64,000 nucleotides of DNA from Actinocatenispora sera (GTDB lineage: Bacteria > Actinomycetota > Actinomycetes > Mycobacteriales > Micromonosporaceae): contig NZ_AP023354.1 in the NCBI RefSeq assembly GCF_018324685.1, positions 1,240,001 through 1,304,000 on the forward strand, in the 5' to 3' direction. The position numbers and the translations under genes were made by a program. This document shows, in pieces, positions 52,133-60,942 of this stretch (positions are counted from its first letter, which is position 1; each line of letters begins with the position of its first letter). A model generated the notes under the pieces. That model did no database searches and had not been told where the DNA came from. It was given only the letters and a program-made list of their open reading frames with translations.

Positions 52133-52768
52133 TCAGCCGGTGGCCAGGCCGGCGCCGAGATAGCCGACGGCGCCGAGCGCGGCGAGCGGCACCAGGACGG
52201 CCAGGGCGACCAACCGTTGCCGGGCCGACCGGGCCAGCAGCAGCACCAGCGCCAGGCCGAGCACGGCCAGGATCGCCCCGGTCGGCAGGTTGACGGTCCG
52301 GAACGCGCGAGCGCCCTCGGCGACGAACACCGCGCCCAGCAGCGCGACCGCGACGGTCGCCGGCCACCACCGGCCGGCCCGCCACGCCGCCCCGGCCGGA
52401 CCGAACACCACGCCCGCCAGTACGCCCGCGAACAGCCAGATCAGCGTGGTCGGCGACCACAGGTTGGCCAGGTCGTCGCCGAGCACCAGGGTCGCCGCGA
52501 GGTAGTAGCTCTCGACCGCGACCAGCAGCAGCACGATGCCGGCCGCGATCGCCCGGGCCCGGCCGGCCCGCAGCCCGGCGCCCAGGGCGAACGCGGCGGC
52601 GGCCCACACCGCCGGCGAGTTGGCCAGGTTCGCCCACGGGTACGGCAGCAGCAGCTGGCCGGCGAGGTCGACGGCGCCGAGGGCCAGCCCGGCCAGCACC
52701 GCCACCAGCAGGGTGGCGGCGCCGCCGCGAACCCGGGTCGGTACCGCGGTCGGGGACGAGACGGTCAC
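52133..52768 (-). CDS. Multi-pass membrane protein (DUF6518-like)
   Basis: 211 residues with six or so membrane helices (starting at about residues 17, 52, 75, 105, 136, 165 and 188). The segment YPWANLANSPAVWAAAAFALGAG between helices 1 and 2, and a Y-Y pair in AVESYYLAATLVLGDDL, resemble DUF6518 proteins. The function is unknown. It starts at ATG 52768 and is convergent with the M15 peptidase gene. It is not obviously co-transcribed with the gene behind it (55 bases, same strand). Confidence 0.7.
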   Translation of the reverse strand: MTVSSPTAVPTRVRGGAATLLVAVLAGLALGAVDLAGQLLLPYPWANLANSPAVWAAAAFALGAGLRAGRARAIAAGIVLLLVAVESYYLAATLVLGDDLANLWSPTTLIWLFAGVLAGVVFGPAGAAWRAGRWWPATVAVALLGAVFVAEGARAFRTVNLPTGAILAVLGLALVLLLARSARQRLVALAVLVPLAALGAVGYLGAGLATG

Positions 52769-52823
52769 CCCGTCATCGTCCCGGCGCCGCGGAGCCGTCG
52801 CATCCGGTGAAACCCCGGACGTG

Positions 52824-53363
52824 TCAGCCCTTGTTCTCGTACGTGGCGATCAGCAGGCCGCGACCGAGCGTGTGGCCGTACATGTTGAACCCGACGTACG
52901 CCGGCGGAGCGCCCGCGTCCGGCCCGAGCGTCGGCACGTCCAGCGCGTGCACCGCGAAGATGTACCGGTGCGGGCCGTGTCCCGGCGGCGGCGCGGCACC
53001 GCCGAACCCCTGCTCGTCGTAGTCGTTGCGGCCGTGCTTGGCGCCGACCGGCAGCCCGAGGAAGTCGCCCGAGCCGGCACCGGTGGGCAGTTCCGTCACG
53101 TCGGCCGGGATGTCGAACAGCACCCAGTGCCAGAAGCCGGAGCCGGTCGGCGCGTCCGGGTCGAAGCAGGTCACCGCGTAGCTGCGGGTACCGGCCGGGG
53201 CGCCGCTCCAGGACAGCTGCGGCGACACGCTGCCGTCGTCGTCCTCGACATGGGCCTGCGGCAGCACCTGGCCGTCCGCGATGTCCGTGCTGGACACCGG
53301 GAACGACGGCACCGGCGGCAGGAAGTCGTACGGCACCGGCGGCCGCGGTCGGCTCGTCGTCAT
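52824..53363 (-). CDS. YbhB/YbcL (PEBP, Raf-kinase-inhibitor-like) family protein
   Basis: 179 residues from ATG 53363. VSPQLSWSGAPAGTRSYAVTCFDPDAPTGSGFWHWVLFDIPADVTELP (about residues 46-93) and the later GFGGAAPPPGHGPHRYIFAVHALD contain the conserved ligand-pocket pattern of PEBP proteins (DPDAP, GxxHW, PPxGHGPHRY). The bacterial proteins bind small anions or lipids, and their role is not settled. It is intact and of normal length; no signal peptide. Confidence 0.92.
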   Translation of the reverse strand: MTTSRPRPPVPYDFLPPVPSFPVSSTDIADGQVLPQAHVEDDDGSVSPQLSWSGAPAGTRSYAVTCFDPDAPTGSGFWHWVLFDIPADVTELPTGAGSGDFLGLPVGAKHGRNDYDEQGFGGAAPPPGHGPHRYIFAVHALDVPTLGPDAGAPPAYVGFNMYGHTLGRGLLIATYENKG

Positions 53364-53499
53364 GCCGCCTCCTTTCGGGATCGTCGGGTCTGGCTGGCGC
53401 GCTGGCGCGCCACCAGGCGAACCTACGCCGGATGTGCCAGCGGGGTACCGGCATTCTGCGCCGCGGCCCCTGGGATGATCGGCGGGGGAGGTGGCTGCG

Positions 53500-54339
53500 A
53501 TGCCGACCGAACAGGCGCTGCCCGGCGAACCCACCGGCGTGCTGTGGTTGCCGGACGAGCCGCCACGGGCGGCGGTGCTGGTCGTGGCCGGTTCCAGCGG
53601 CCGGATCGACTCCGACCGGGCCCGGGTGTTCGCCGAGCGCGGTGCGCTCGCCGCGTCGATCCGCTGGTTCGGCGGGCCCGGCCAGCCGCCCGGCATCTGC
53701 GAGGTACCGCTGGAGACGTTCACCGCCGCCCTCGACCTGCTGTGCCGGTACGACCCGCCGAAGCTCGGCATGGTCGGGGTGTCGAAGGGTGCGGAGGCGG
53801 CGCTGCTGACCGGCATCCGGGACGACCGGCTCGACCTGGTCGGTGCGTTCGCGCCGACGTCGGTGGTGTGGGCCAACGTCGGGCCGGGCCGGGACGGGGT
53901 GACGAAGCCGTACCGGTCGTGCTGGACCTGGCGCGGTGAGCCGCTGCCGTTCGTGCCGTACGACGACGGTCCGGACCCCGAGCCGCCGGTGGCGTGCCGC
54001 CCGCTGTACGAGCGGAGCCTCGCCGCGTTCCCGGCCGAGGCGAAGGCGGCGGCGATTCCGGTGGAGCGCATCCGGGGCGAGGTCGTCCTGGTCGCCGGCG
54101 GCGACGACGAGATGTGGCAGTCCACCGAGTTCGCCCGCGAGCTCGCCGCGCGGCGCCGGGCCGCCGGCCGCCGGATCACGGTCGTCGACTCGGACACCGC
54201 CGGGCACCGCGCGTACCTCCCCGGTGAGCCCGAGCCGGCGCCGTCCCAGCAGTTCCGGTACGGCGGGGACGCCGCCGCGGACGCCGAACTCGGCGCCCGT
54301 GCCCTCCCGCACCTGCTCGCCGCCCTCGGCTTGTCCTGA
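53500..54339 (+). CDS. Alpha/beta hydrolase, acyl-CoA thioesterase/BAAT C-terminal-like
   Basis: 279 residues from ATG 53500, placed 9 bases after GGGGGAGG; GTG 53491 is too close to it. The nucleophile elbow GMVGVSKGAEAAL (GxSxG, about residues 89-101), the Asp in VLVAGGDDEMWQS (about 199) and the His in DTAGHRAYLP (about 234) complete a catalytic triad. The pattern VSKGAE and the RPLYERSL insertion resemble the BAAT/acyl-CoA thioesterase C-terminal domain. There is no N-terminal thioesterase domain or signal peptide, so it is a cytoplasmic esterase or thioesterase with unknown substrate. Confidence 0.85.
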   Translation: MPTEQALPGEPTGVLWLPDEPPRAAVLVVAGSSGRIDSDRARVFAERGALAASIRWFGGPGQPPGICEVPLETFTAALDLLCRYDPPKLGMVGVSKGAEAALLTGIRDDRLDLVGAFAPTSVVWANVGPGRDGVTKPYRSCWTWRGEPLPFVPYDDGPDPEPPVACRPLYERSLAAFPAEAKAAAIPVERIRGEVVLVAGGDDEMWQSTEFARELAARRRAAGRRITVVDSDTAGHRAYLPGEPEPAPSQQFRYGGDAAADAELGARALPHLLAALGLS

Positions 54340-54389
54340 CCCTCGCGGTACAGGCGCGACGCCCTGGCGCCACGACCAGCGCCGCGTGC

Positions 54390-55631
54390 TCAGCTGGGCG
54401 AGACCGGGGCGGTGCTGCCGGTCGTGGCCAGCACCGGCGCCGGCGCCTGCGGGACCCGGCGGGCCAGCACCGTACCGAGCAGCACGATCAGACCGCCGAA
54501 CCCGGCCGCGGCGGCCGGACCGAGGTGGTCCAGCAGCGCGCCGACCACCGGCGACAGCACCGCGCCGCCGGCCGTGGTGGCCGTGGTCATCCAGCCGAAC
54601 GCCTCGCCCCGCCGGTCGTCCGGGGCGAGCGCGCCGAGCCGCGAGTTGGCCGCCGCGATCGCCGGCGCGATGGCGGTACCGCCGACCAGCAGCACCGCGG
54701 CGACCAGCAGCGGCGACGGGTGCGCCAGCACCGGCGGCAACACCAGCGCCAGCAACACCAGGCCGCCGGTGACCAGCCCGACCCGCAGCGGCAGCCGCTG
54801 CCCGCCGCGACCGGCGAGGAACAGCCCGCCGACCCCGGAACCGACCGCCCAGACGGCGCCGAGCACGCCGGCCAGCGACGGGGTACCGCGGTCCCGCGCC
54901 CACGCCACCACCACCATGTCGCCGGCCGTCAGCGCGCCCACCAGCAGCGCCATCACCACCAGTACCGACACCAGGCCCGGGGAGCGCAGCACCGCGAACG
55001 GCGACTCGCGCCGGTGCTGCTCCGGCCGCTCCGCCGCCGGCCGGGTCTGCAGCCCGGACCGGTGCACCACCAGCGCGAAGCCGGCCGAACCGAGCAGCGC
55101 CAGTACCGCGCAGGCGCCGACCGCCGCGCGCGCACTGACCAGCGCCACCAGCAGCGCCGCGAGCATCGGTCCGACCACGAACAGCAGCTCCTGCAGCGTC
55201 GCCTCGGCCGCGTAACTCGCCTCCCGGGCGGACGCGTCCGGCAGCCGGGACCACACCGACCGCGCGATCTGCCCGGCCGGCGGCTGCGACAGCCCGGCGA
55301 GGAATGCGAGAACCGGCGCGGCCGGCCACCACGCCGCCGGCAGCAGCGCCATCAGCCCGATGCCCGCCGCGTACCCGAAGCTGGTCAGGACGAGCAGCCG
55401 CGGCGCCGGCTTGCGGTCCACCGACCGGCCGCGCAGCGGGCCGCCGATGCCGCTGCCGATGATCAGCGCCGAGGTCACGACGCCGGCCAGGGTGTACGAG
55501 CCGGTCCAGCCGGCGACGAGGAACGTGATGGCCAGCGCCATGCCCGTCGCGTACAGCCTGGCCAGCAGCGACATCACCAGCAGCAGTGGCAGGTGCGGGG
55601 TGGCGAGGATGCGACGGTAAGGGGCGAGCAC
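54390..55631 (-). CDS. MFS transporter
   Basis: 413 residues with twelve predicted membrane helices. MLAPYRRILATPHLPLLLVMSLLARLYATGMALAITFLV is the typical first helix of this actinobacterial MFS group. AAEATLQELLFVVGPMLAALLVALV (about 140) and AFGWMTTATTAGGAVLSPVVGALLDHLG (about 345) mark helices 5 and 11. It is a clear paralogue of the protein at 22033-23868 but without the repeat-coded N-terminus, and with a short central loop (RSGLQTRPAAERPEQHRRESP). It probably exports a small molecule; substrate unknown. Stand-alone gene. Confidence 0.88.
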   Translation of the reverse strand: MLAPYRRILATPHLPLLLVMSLLARLYATGMALAITFLVAGWTGSYTLAGVVTSALIIGSGIGGPLRGRSVDRKPAPRLLVLTSFGYAAGIGLMALLPAAWWPAAPVLAFLAGLSQPPAGQIARSVWSRLPDASAREASYAAEATLQELLFVVGPMLAALLVALVSARAAVGACAVLALLGSAGFALVVHRSGLQTRPAAERPEQHRRESPFAVLRSPGLVSVLVVMALLVGALTAGDMVVVAWARDRGTPSLAGVLGAVWAVGSGVGGLFLAGRGGQRLPLRVGLVTGGLVLLALVLPPVLAHPSPLLVAAVLLVGGTAIAPAIAAANSRLGALAPDDRRGEAFGWMTTATTAGGAVLSPVVGALLDHLGPAAAAGFGGLIVLLGTVLARRVPQAPAPVLATTGSTAPVSPS

Positions 55632-55747
55632 GCTACTGGTACTAACAGAGCGCGCTCCGCCACCGCTACGAGTTTCCGGTCACAGCGCGCGGGCCCACGC
55701 CTGCGCTGCGTCGCCCGGACCGGCCCCGGGGAGCCCGGTACGGCCGG

Positions 55748-56842
55748 TCAGAGGTCGGCAGCCCAGGCCGACACGGCGTGCCGGGTCGGGTTGACGTCGG
55801 TCTCCCGGGTGGGGTGCACCCGGTTGGTCAGCAGCACCACGGTCAGCTTCCGCGCCTGGTCGACCACCAGCGACGTGCCGGTGAAGCCGGTGTGTCCGAA
55901 CGACCCGGGCAGCGGCGCCATGAAGTTGGCGTCGCCGATCCGCGCCCCGATGCCCTGCCGGTACCGGTTCGGCACGCTCGCCGGCAGCTGGTCGGTGCGC
56001 AACTGCTCGACGCTCTCCGGCTTGAGCACGGTGACGCCGTCGAGAGTGCCGTCGTGCCGCAGCAGCTCGCCGAACCGGGCCAGGTCGGCGGCGGTGGCGA
56101 ACAACCCGGCATGCCCGGCGACGCCGCCCAGCCCGTACGCGTTCTCGTCGTGCACCCGGCCGTGGATGATCCCGGTGGCGAGATCGTCGCGCTCCTCCGC
56201 CGCCGCGATCCGCGGCAGCAGCGCCACCGAGGGGTTGAACCCGGTCCGGGCCAGCCCGAGCGGCCGCAGGATCCGGTCGGCGATCAGCGTCTCCAGCCGC
56301 TGCCCGGTGACCAGTTCGGCCAGGAACCCGGCGGTCTGGTAGCCGATGTCGGAGTACTCGAACGCGGTGCCCGGCTCGCGCACCGGCTCGGCGTCGAGCA
56401 GCAGCTGCCGCCGGGCGGCGATGAAGTCGGCCTCCCGCCAGACCGGCCGCCCGGGACGGTAGCCGCCGACGTGGGTGAGCAGCATCCGCAGCGTGGCGCG
56501 CTGCTTGACCCCGCTGCGGTACTCGGCGAACCACCGGCCGACCGGCTCGTCCAGATCGAGCAGCCCCTCCTCGACCAGCCCGAGCACCACGACCGCGGTG
56601 AACATCTTGGTGATCGAGGCGATGTCGTAGAGGGTGTCGAGGCTGGCCGGGATCCGCCGCTCCGGGGGCAACAGCGAGAAGTCGCGCCCCGCGTACCGCA
56701 CCGCCTCGCCCACCGCGGCCCGCCCGGCGACCTCGCCGTCGCGCAGCACCAGCGCCACCGCCGACGGGTAGACCCCCGGCCCGGACTCGTCCGGCAGACC
56801 CGACTCCAGTACCGCCCGCAGCTCGCTCACGGCACCCGACAC
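55748..56842 (-). CDS. Serine hydrolase (beta-lactamase/DD-peptidase family)
   Basis: 364 residues from GTG 56842 (GTG 56830 is an alternative); no signal peptide. SITKMFTA (about residue 73) is the SxxK nucleophile motif. YSDIGYQTAGFLAELVTGQRLE (about 160) gives the Tyr of YxN, here YSD. HTGFTGTSLVVD (about 313) is the third box (HTG in place of KTG). This is the class C-like esterase/beta-lactamase family (EstB type), used for varied esters and peptides. The YSD and HTG changes point to an esterase more than a true beta-lactamase. It is divergent from the aminotransferase gene. Confidence 0.88.
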   Translation of the reverse strand: MSGAVSELRAVLESGLPDESGPGVYPSAVALVLRDGEVAGRAAVGEAVRYAGRDFSLLPPERRIPASLDTLYDIASITKMFTAVVVLGLVEEGLLDLDEPVGRWFAEYRSGVKQRATLRMLLTHVGGYRPGRPVWREADFIAARRQLLLDAEPVREPGTAFEYSDIGYQTAGFLAELVTGQRLETLIADRILRPLGLARTGFNPSVALLPRIAAAEERDDLATGIIHGRVHDENAYGLGGVAGHAGLFATAADLARFGELLRHDGTLDGVTVLKPESVEQLRTDQLPASVPNRYRQGIGARIGDANFMAPLPGSFGHTGFTGTSLVVDQARKLTVVLLTNRVHPTRETDVNPTRHAVSAWAADL

Positions 56843-57000
56843 TACGGGCACCGCGCCGGTACGCCGGGACCCGGTCGTCGGTGCCCGCAAACCGGGCTCG
56901 TACGGCGGCATCGACCTGCGCCGATGGCCGCCGATCCGCATGGTGAGCGGCAGCCAGGGCGTGCGTTGCGGCCGGCGGCGGGGAGCCTAACCTTGTCCGC

Positions 57001-58083
57001 ATGGCCGACACGATTTCGTTCGCACGTGGAGCCCCGTCCCTGGACATCGTGGATGTCGAGGGCCTGAAGCAGGCAGCGGTCCGAGCCTTCGACAGCGATC
57101 CCGGCGGCCTCACGGCGTACGGGACGTCCGTCGGCTACCTGCCGCTGCGCAAGTGGATCGCCGACAAGCACGGTGTCGCCCCGGAGCAGGTGCTCGTCAC
57201 CAACGGCTCGCTGCAGGCCGACGCGTTCCTGTTCGACCTGCTGGTCCAGCCGGACAGCGACGTCGTGGTGGAGCGGCCCACCTACGACCGGACCCTGCTC
57301 GGGCTGCGCAACCGGCGCGGGAACCTGCACCCGGTGACCGTCGACGACGACGGCATCGACGTCGAGGAGCTGGCCAAGCTGCTCGACGGTGGCCTGCGCC
57401 CGGTGCTCGCGCACATCATCCCGAACTTCCAGAACCCGGCCGGCGTCACGCTGTCCGCGCTGCGCCGGGAGCGGCTGCTGGAGCTGGCCCGGGAGTACGA
57501 CTTCACCATCTTCGAGGACGACCCGTACCTGGACATCCGGTTCGCCGGCGATCCGCTGCCCACGATGCGGGAACTCGATCGCGACGACCGCGTCGTGTAC
57601 GCGTCGTCGTTCACCAAGACGGTCTGCCCGGGGCTGCGGGTCGGCTACCTGGTCGGGCCGGCGGCGACGATCGCGAAGATCGCCAAGGTGGCCACCAACA
57701 CCTACATCTCGCCCAGCATGGTCGCGCAGGGCATCGTCTACCAGTTCGCCACCTCCGGTGCCATCGACGCGTCCATCGCCACCGTGCGTGCGGCGCTGTC
57801 CGAGCGGGTGAACCTGCTGGCCGACGCGCTGGGCAAGCACCTGCCCGAGGCGCGGTTCACGGTGCCGGACGGTGGCTACTTCCTCTGGGTCGAGTTCCCG
57901 GACAGCGTGGACGTGGCCAAGGTGGCGCCGGCCGCGGCCGAGCGCGGGGTCGCCGTCGTCAAGGGCAGTGACTTCCTGCTGGAGGGCGGCGAGCACGCGC
58001 TGCGGCTGGCGTACTCGGCGGTCACCCCGGACCAGATCGACGAGGGCGTGCGGCGGCTCGCCGAGGCGGTGCACGCGGGCTGA
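57001..58083 (+). CDS. PLP-dependent aminotransferase (LysN/2-aminoadipate type)
   Basis: 360 residues from ATG 57001. The large domain shows TNGSLQADAFLFDLLVQPDSDVVVERPTYDRTLLGL (about 61-97), HIIPNFQNPAGVTLSALRRERLLELAREYDFTIFEDDPYLDI (about 138-178, PLP-binding Asp in EDDPY) and the Lys Schiff base in YASSFTKTVCPGLRVGYLVGP (about 200-220). It resembles the LysN/KYAT-like fold-type-I aminotransferases that lack the N-terminal GntR domain of MocR proteins. Likely amino donors are branched-chain or aromatic amino acids or 2-aminoadipate; the substrate is not resolved. It is followed by a large hairpin. Confidence 0.92.
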   Translation: MADTISFARGAPSLDIVDVEGLKQAAVRAFDSDPGGLTAYGTSVGYLPLRKWIADKHGVAPEQVLVTNGSLQADAFLFDLLVQPDSDVVVERPTYDRTLLGLRNRRGNLHPVTVDDDGIDVEELAKLLDGGLRPVLAHIIPNFQNPAGVTLSALRRERLLELAREYDFTIFEDDPYLDIRFAGDPLPTMRELDRDDRVVYASSFTKTVCPGLRVGYLVGPAATIAKIAKVATNTYISPSMVAQGIVYQFATSGAIDASIATVRAALSERVNLLADALGKHLPEARFTVPDGGYFLWVEFPDSVDVAKVAPAAAERGVAVVKGSDFLLEGGEHALRLAYSAVTPDQIDEGVRRLAEAVHAG

Positions 58084-58118
58084 TCACGAGCCCGGGCCCC
58101 ACGCGGGTCCGGGCCGAC

Positions 58119-58179
58119 GCAGGGCGTGTCCCGAGGTCGGTGAGTCGTTCGCGGCCGGCGACCTCGCGACACGCCCTGC
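58119..58179. terminator. Long hairpin after the aminotransferase gene
   Basis: Arms of 21 bases (58119-58139 and 58159-58179), beginning GCAGGGCGTGTC and ending GACACGCCCTGC, are complementary except for one position, with a 19-base loop. A smaller G/C palindrome precedes it (58091-58113). It is longer than normal terminators here, so it could be a remnant of a mobile hairpin element as well as a terminator. Confidence 0.6.
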
Positions 58180-58755
58180 TGTCGTTGGTACAGCCACTGT
58201 CAAACGTCCAGATCGTGGGAGGGTGACGCTCGGAGTGGCGTCGCTTTTGCGACATGGCGCAAACCCGCCAACTGCAAAGCGTTCCCTGGCCGGCGGGGCC
58301 GTCCTAGATTGGCGACGGCCGCCGTCCGTGAGCATCAACTTGCGGAGTGGCGCATAAAGGCTTTACCCCCGCCCCCGGAGGCGCCGGGTGGAGTCACCGG
58401 CTGAACCCCCCGTAGCCGGTGGCCCACCCGGCGCCTCGCTTAATGTCCGGGCCCCGCCACGCCGAGCCACCGCGGCAGCGCTGCGACCCACCGCGCCGGC
58501 CGCTCGGTTCGCCGCCTGCGAGGTATCCTGCCGCCCAGCAGCGCGAGCGGTGACCGGCCACACGGCGCCGCGTCGGTCGGCGATCTGCCCCTGGTAGTAC
58601 AGTTTCCTGCGGACCCGCCGAGAGTGTGCGCGCTCTCCTGGGCATTTCTTGTGAGTTCGTGAGCCGGACGTTTTCGGCGACCAGACTGGGAGGACCCGCG
58701 GCAGCACTGTGCCCGGACATCGGCCGCTGCCGTGCAGGCGGAAAGGGGGCGGACG
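58180..58755. other. Upstream region of corA with a nested hairpin
   Basis: More than 500 bases without a convincing gene. It carries the two-level hairpin at 58379-58436 and a TTGCGACATGGCGCAA inverted repeat (about 58247-58262). The rest shows no repeat or promoter motif I can defend. A leader RNA of several hundred nucleotides before a magnesium-channel gene is possible; no M-box motif was recognised. Confidence 0.45.
58379..58436 (+). other. Two-level stem-loop upstream of corA (structured RNA candidate)
   Basis: The outer stem is 13 bp and perfect: AGGCGCCGGGTGG at 58379-58391 with CCACCCGGCGCCT at 58424-58436. The inner stem is 8 bp and perfect: CACCGGCT at 58395-58402 with AGCCGGTG at 58414-58421. 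They are joined by short bulges AGT and GC, with an 11-base loop GAACCCCCCGT. No T-tract follows. It may be a terminator, an attenuator or a small RNA. Confidence 0.6.
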
Positions 58756-59886
58756 ATGGCATATCAGCACCGAGGAAACGGTCGTGGGCTGAGTCGGGCG
58801 TTCAGCGCTCCCGTCCGCGCCGTGTCGAAGGTCCTGCCTCGCACGGCCGCCAGCGTCGCCGCACCGCGGCCACCGTCCCGGCCCGAGCGCAGCTCCATCG
58901 TCGACTGCGGGCTGTACGTCCAGGGGGTTCGCCAGCCCGGTGAGTGGGACTACCGGGACGCGCTCGCGGCGGCCCTGGAGCGCGACGACGCGTTCGTGTG
59001 GCTCGGCCTGCACGAACCGGACGTGGACGAGTTCGCCGACATCGCGCAGACCTTCGACCTGCACGAACTCGCGGTCGAGGACGCGGTCAAGTCCTACCAG
59101 CGCCCCAAGGTCGAGCGGTACGGGGAGATCACCTTCGTCGCGGTCCGCACCGCGCGGTACGTCGAGCACGCCGAGCTGACCGAGACCAGCGAGGTGGTCG
59201 AGACGGGCGCGGTGATGCTGTTCATCTCCCCGCGCTTCGTCATCACCGTGCGGCACGGTGACGCCTGCCGGCTCAGCCCGGTCCGGCAGGAGCTGGAGAC
59301 CAAGGAGGAGCTGCTCGCGCAGGGTCCGTGGGCGGTGTTCCACGCCGTCGTCGACCGCATCGTCGACCTCTACCTTGACGTCGCGGCCGAGATGGAGCAG
59401 GACATCGACGAGGTCGAGGCGAGCGTGTTCAGCCGCGCCGGCGACGACCGGATCCAGCGCATCTACCAGCTCAAGCGCGAGCTGGTCGAGTTCAAGCGGT
59501 CCGTGGTGCCGCTCGCTCGACCGCTGAACTCGCTGGTCAGCGGCCGGATCCCGGGGGTGCCGAGCGAGATCCGGCGCTACATCCGGGACGTGGCCGACCA
59601 CCTCTCCCGCACGGTCGAGCAGGTGGTCACCTTCGACGACCTGATCAACTCGATCCTGCAGGCGCGGCTGACCCAGCTGTCGGTCGACATGAACAACGAC
59701 ATGCGCAAGATCGCCGCCTGGGCCGCCATCCTGGCGGTGCCGACCGCGATCGCCGGCATCTACGGGATGAACTTCCAGCACATGCCGGAACTCCACTGGA
59801 CGTTCAGCTATCCGGTCGTGGTGGCGCTGATGCTCGGCATCTGCGTCGGGCTGTACCGCATCTTCCGCCGCTCCGGCTGGCTCTGA
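58756..59886 (+). CDS. corA: CorA-like magnesium/cobalt transport protein
   Basis: 376 residues from ATG 58756 (GAAAGGGGGC upstream). The soluble funnel domain includes VWLGLHEPDVDEFADIAQTFDLHELAVEDAVKSYQRPKVERYGEITFVAVRTARY. The C-terminus has two membrane helices with the selectivity motif YGMNF (about residue 339) and the M-P-E-L loop between them. CorA pentamers allow Mg2+ entry down its gradient. The first 50 residues are a non-conserved basic extension with an Arg/Ser/Pro bias. The gene is alone, with an unusually long structured leader. Confidence 0.93.
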   Translation: MAYQHRGNGRGLSRAFSAPVRAVSKVLPRTAASVAAPRPPSRPERSSIVDCGLYVQGVRQPGEWDYRDALAAALERDDAFVWLGLHEPDVDEFADIAQTFDLHELAVEDAVKSYQRPKVERYGEITFVAVRTARYVEHAELTETSEVVETGAVMLFISPRFVITVRHGDACRLSPVRQELETKEELLAQGPWAVFHAVVDRIVDLYLDVAAEMEQDIDEVEASVFSRAGDDRIQRIYQLKRELVEFKRSVVPLARPLNSLVSGRIPGVPSEIRRYIRDVADHLSRTVEQVVTFDDLINSILQARLTQLSVDMNNDMRKIAAWAAILAVPTAIAGIYGMNFQHMPELHWTFSYPVVVALMLGICVGLYRIFRRSGWL

Positions 59887-59989
59887 CGCCGGAGCGGCCG
59901 GCCGGCGGGGTGCGGCGACGCTCCGCGGCCCGATGACACGGCAGCGCTCCGCTCCCGGGTACGAGAGCGGAGCCGCCGTGGTGGCCCGG

Positions 59990-60733
59990 TCAGGCCTTGT
60001 GGCCGTTGCTGCGTGCCTCGGTGGCGCGGCTTGCCTTCGCGCCGTTCTTCGCCGCGTCCGCGGCCGCGGACTTGGCGCCTTCGGCGGCGGCCGCCGGCGT
60101 GTCCTTGCCGGTTCCGGCCTCGCCGGTGGCGGCCTTGCCCGTGTCGGCGTTGCCCGTGTCGGCCTTGCCGGTCTCGGCGCTCTCCGTCGCGCGTTCCCGC
60201 GCTTCGGCGAACACGCTGCTCGGCTCGGCGAACTCGTGCTCCGGCTCGTACTCGTCCCAGTTGGCGGTGGACCGCCGGGACACGACGGCCGCGACCGTAC
60301 CGACCGCGAGGCCGAGCGCCAGCGCGCCCACCACCCACGGCCAGCGGCGCCGCCGGCTCGTACCGGTGGTCGCGGTGCGAGCCTTGTCGAGCTTCTTGCC
60401 GGCCTGCTTGCGGGCCTTGCCGGACCGCTTGCCGGCGGCCTTGCGCGCCTCCTCGGTGGACCGCCGGGCGCTCTCGGCCGCCGCCGTCACCACCGGGGCC
60501 ACCGCCTGGACGGTGGTGTCCCAGGACTTGCCCATCGCGCTGCGGGCCGCCTCGACCCGCGGCGACATGGCGCCCCGGGCCGCGTCCAGCCGCGGCGCCA
60601 GTGCCTCGCGGGCGGCGTCGACCCGGGGGCTGAGCGCCACCCGTGCCGTGTCGACCCGCGGAGCCACCGCTTCCGCCGCACGCTCGGCGGCGATCACGGC
60701 CGCCGACCGCAGGTGCTCGAGCCCGTCCGTCAT
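59990..60733 (-). CDS. Apolipoprotein-like helical repeat membrane protein
   Basis: 247 residues from ATG 60733; a GTG upstream would add about 20 residues. Residues 20-75 hold four to five copies of an 11-residue amphipathic unit of the form PRVDAAREALA (APRVDTARVALS, PRVDAAREALA, PRLDAARGAMS and PRVEAARSAM), as in apolipoproteins and some actinobacterial surface or lipid-binding proteins. A Lys/Arg-rich stretch (KAAGKRSGKARKQAGKKLDKAR) precedes one membrane helix (WPWVVGALALGLAVGTVAAVVS, about 132-153). The tail has ADTGKADTGN-type repeats. It is probably a membrane-tethered helical rod. Function unknown. Confidence 0.75.
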   Translation of the reverse strand: MTDGLEHLRSAAVIAAERAAEAVAPRVDTARVALSPRVDAAREALAPRLDAARGAMSPRVEAARSAMGKSWDTTVQAVAPVVTAAAESARRSTEEARKAAGKRSGKARKQAGKKLDKARTATTGTSRRRRWPWVVGALALGLAVGTVAAVVSRRSTANWDEYEPEHEFAEPSSVFAEARERATESAETGKADTGNADTGKAATGEAGTGKDTPAAAAEGAKSAAADAAKNGAKASRATEARSNGHKA

Positions 60734-60942
60734 TTCGTTCCCGAACTGCTGTGCACGTGTCTTCTCCGCACGACCCAGCGACACTGTGTCCCACCTCCCG
60801 TGAGTATTACCCGCCCATCCTCCCTGTTCCCCTACCCCCGTATCGGCCAAACGACAGCATGCGACGATTGCGTGATTGGCCACCGCCGTGGCCCGCCGCG
60901 GGGGCGACAGGGCCGCCCGGGCAGCACCACAAGGAGATTCAG

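Noticed and set aside
58379-58436. M-box or ydaO-type riboswitch before corA
   Set aside because: The conserved core sequences of those riboswitch classes are not visible; only strong stems are. Kept as an unclassified structured element.
58388-58597. Small plus-strand ORF of 69 codons upstream of corA
   Set aside because: It starts inside the hairpin arm, has shadow-type composition and no ribosome site; the nested stem-loop explains the conservation-like signal better.
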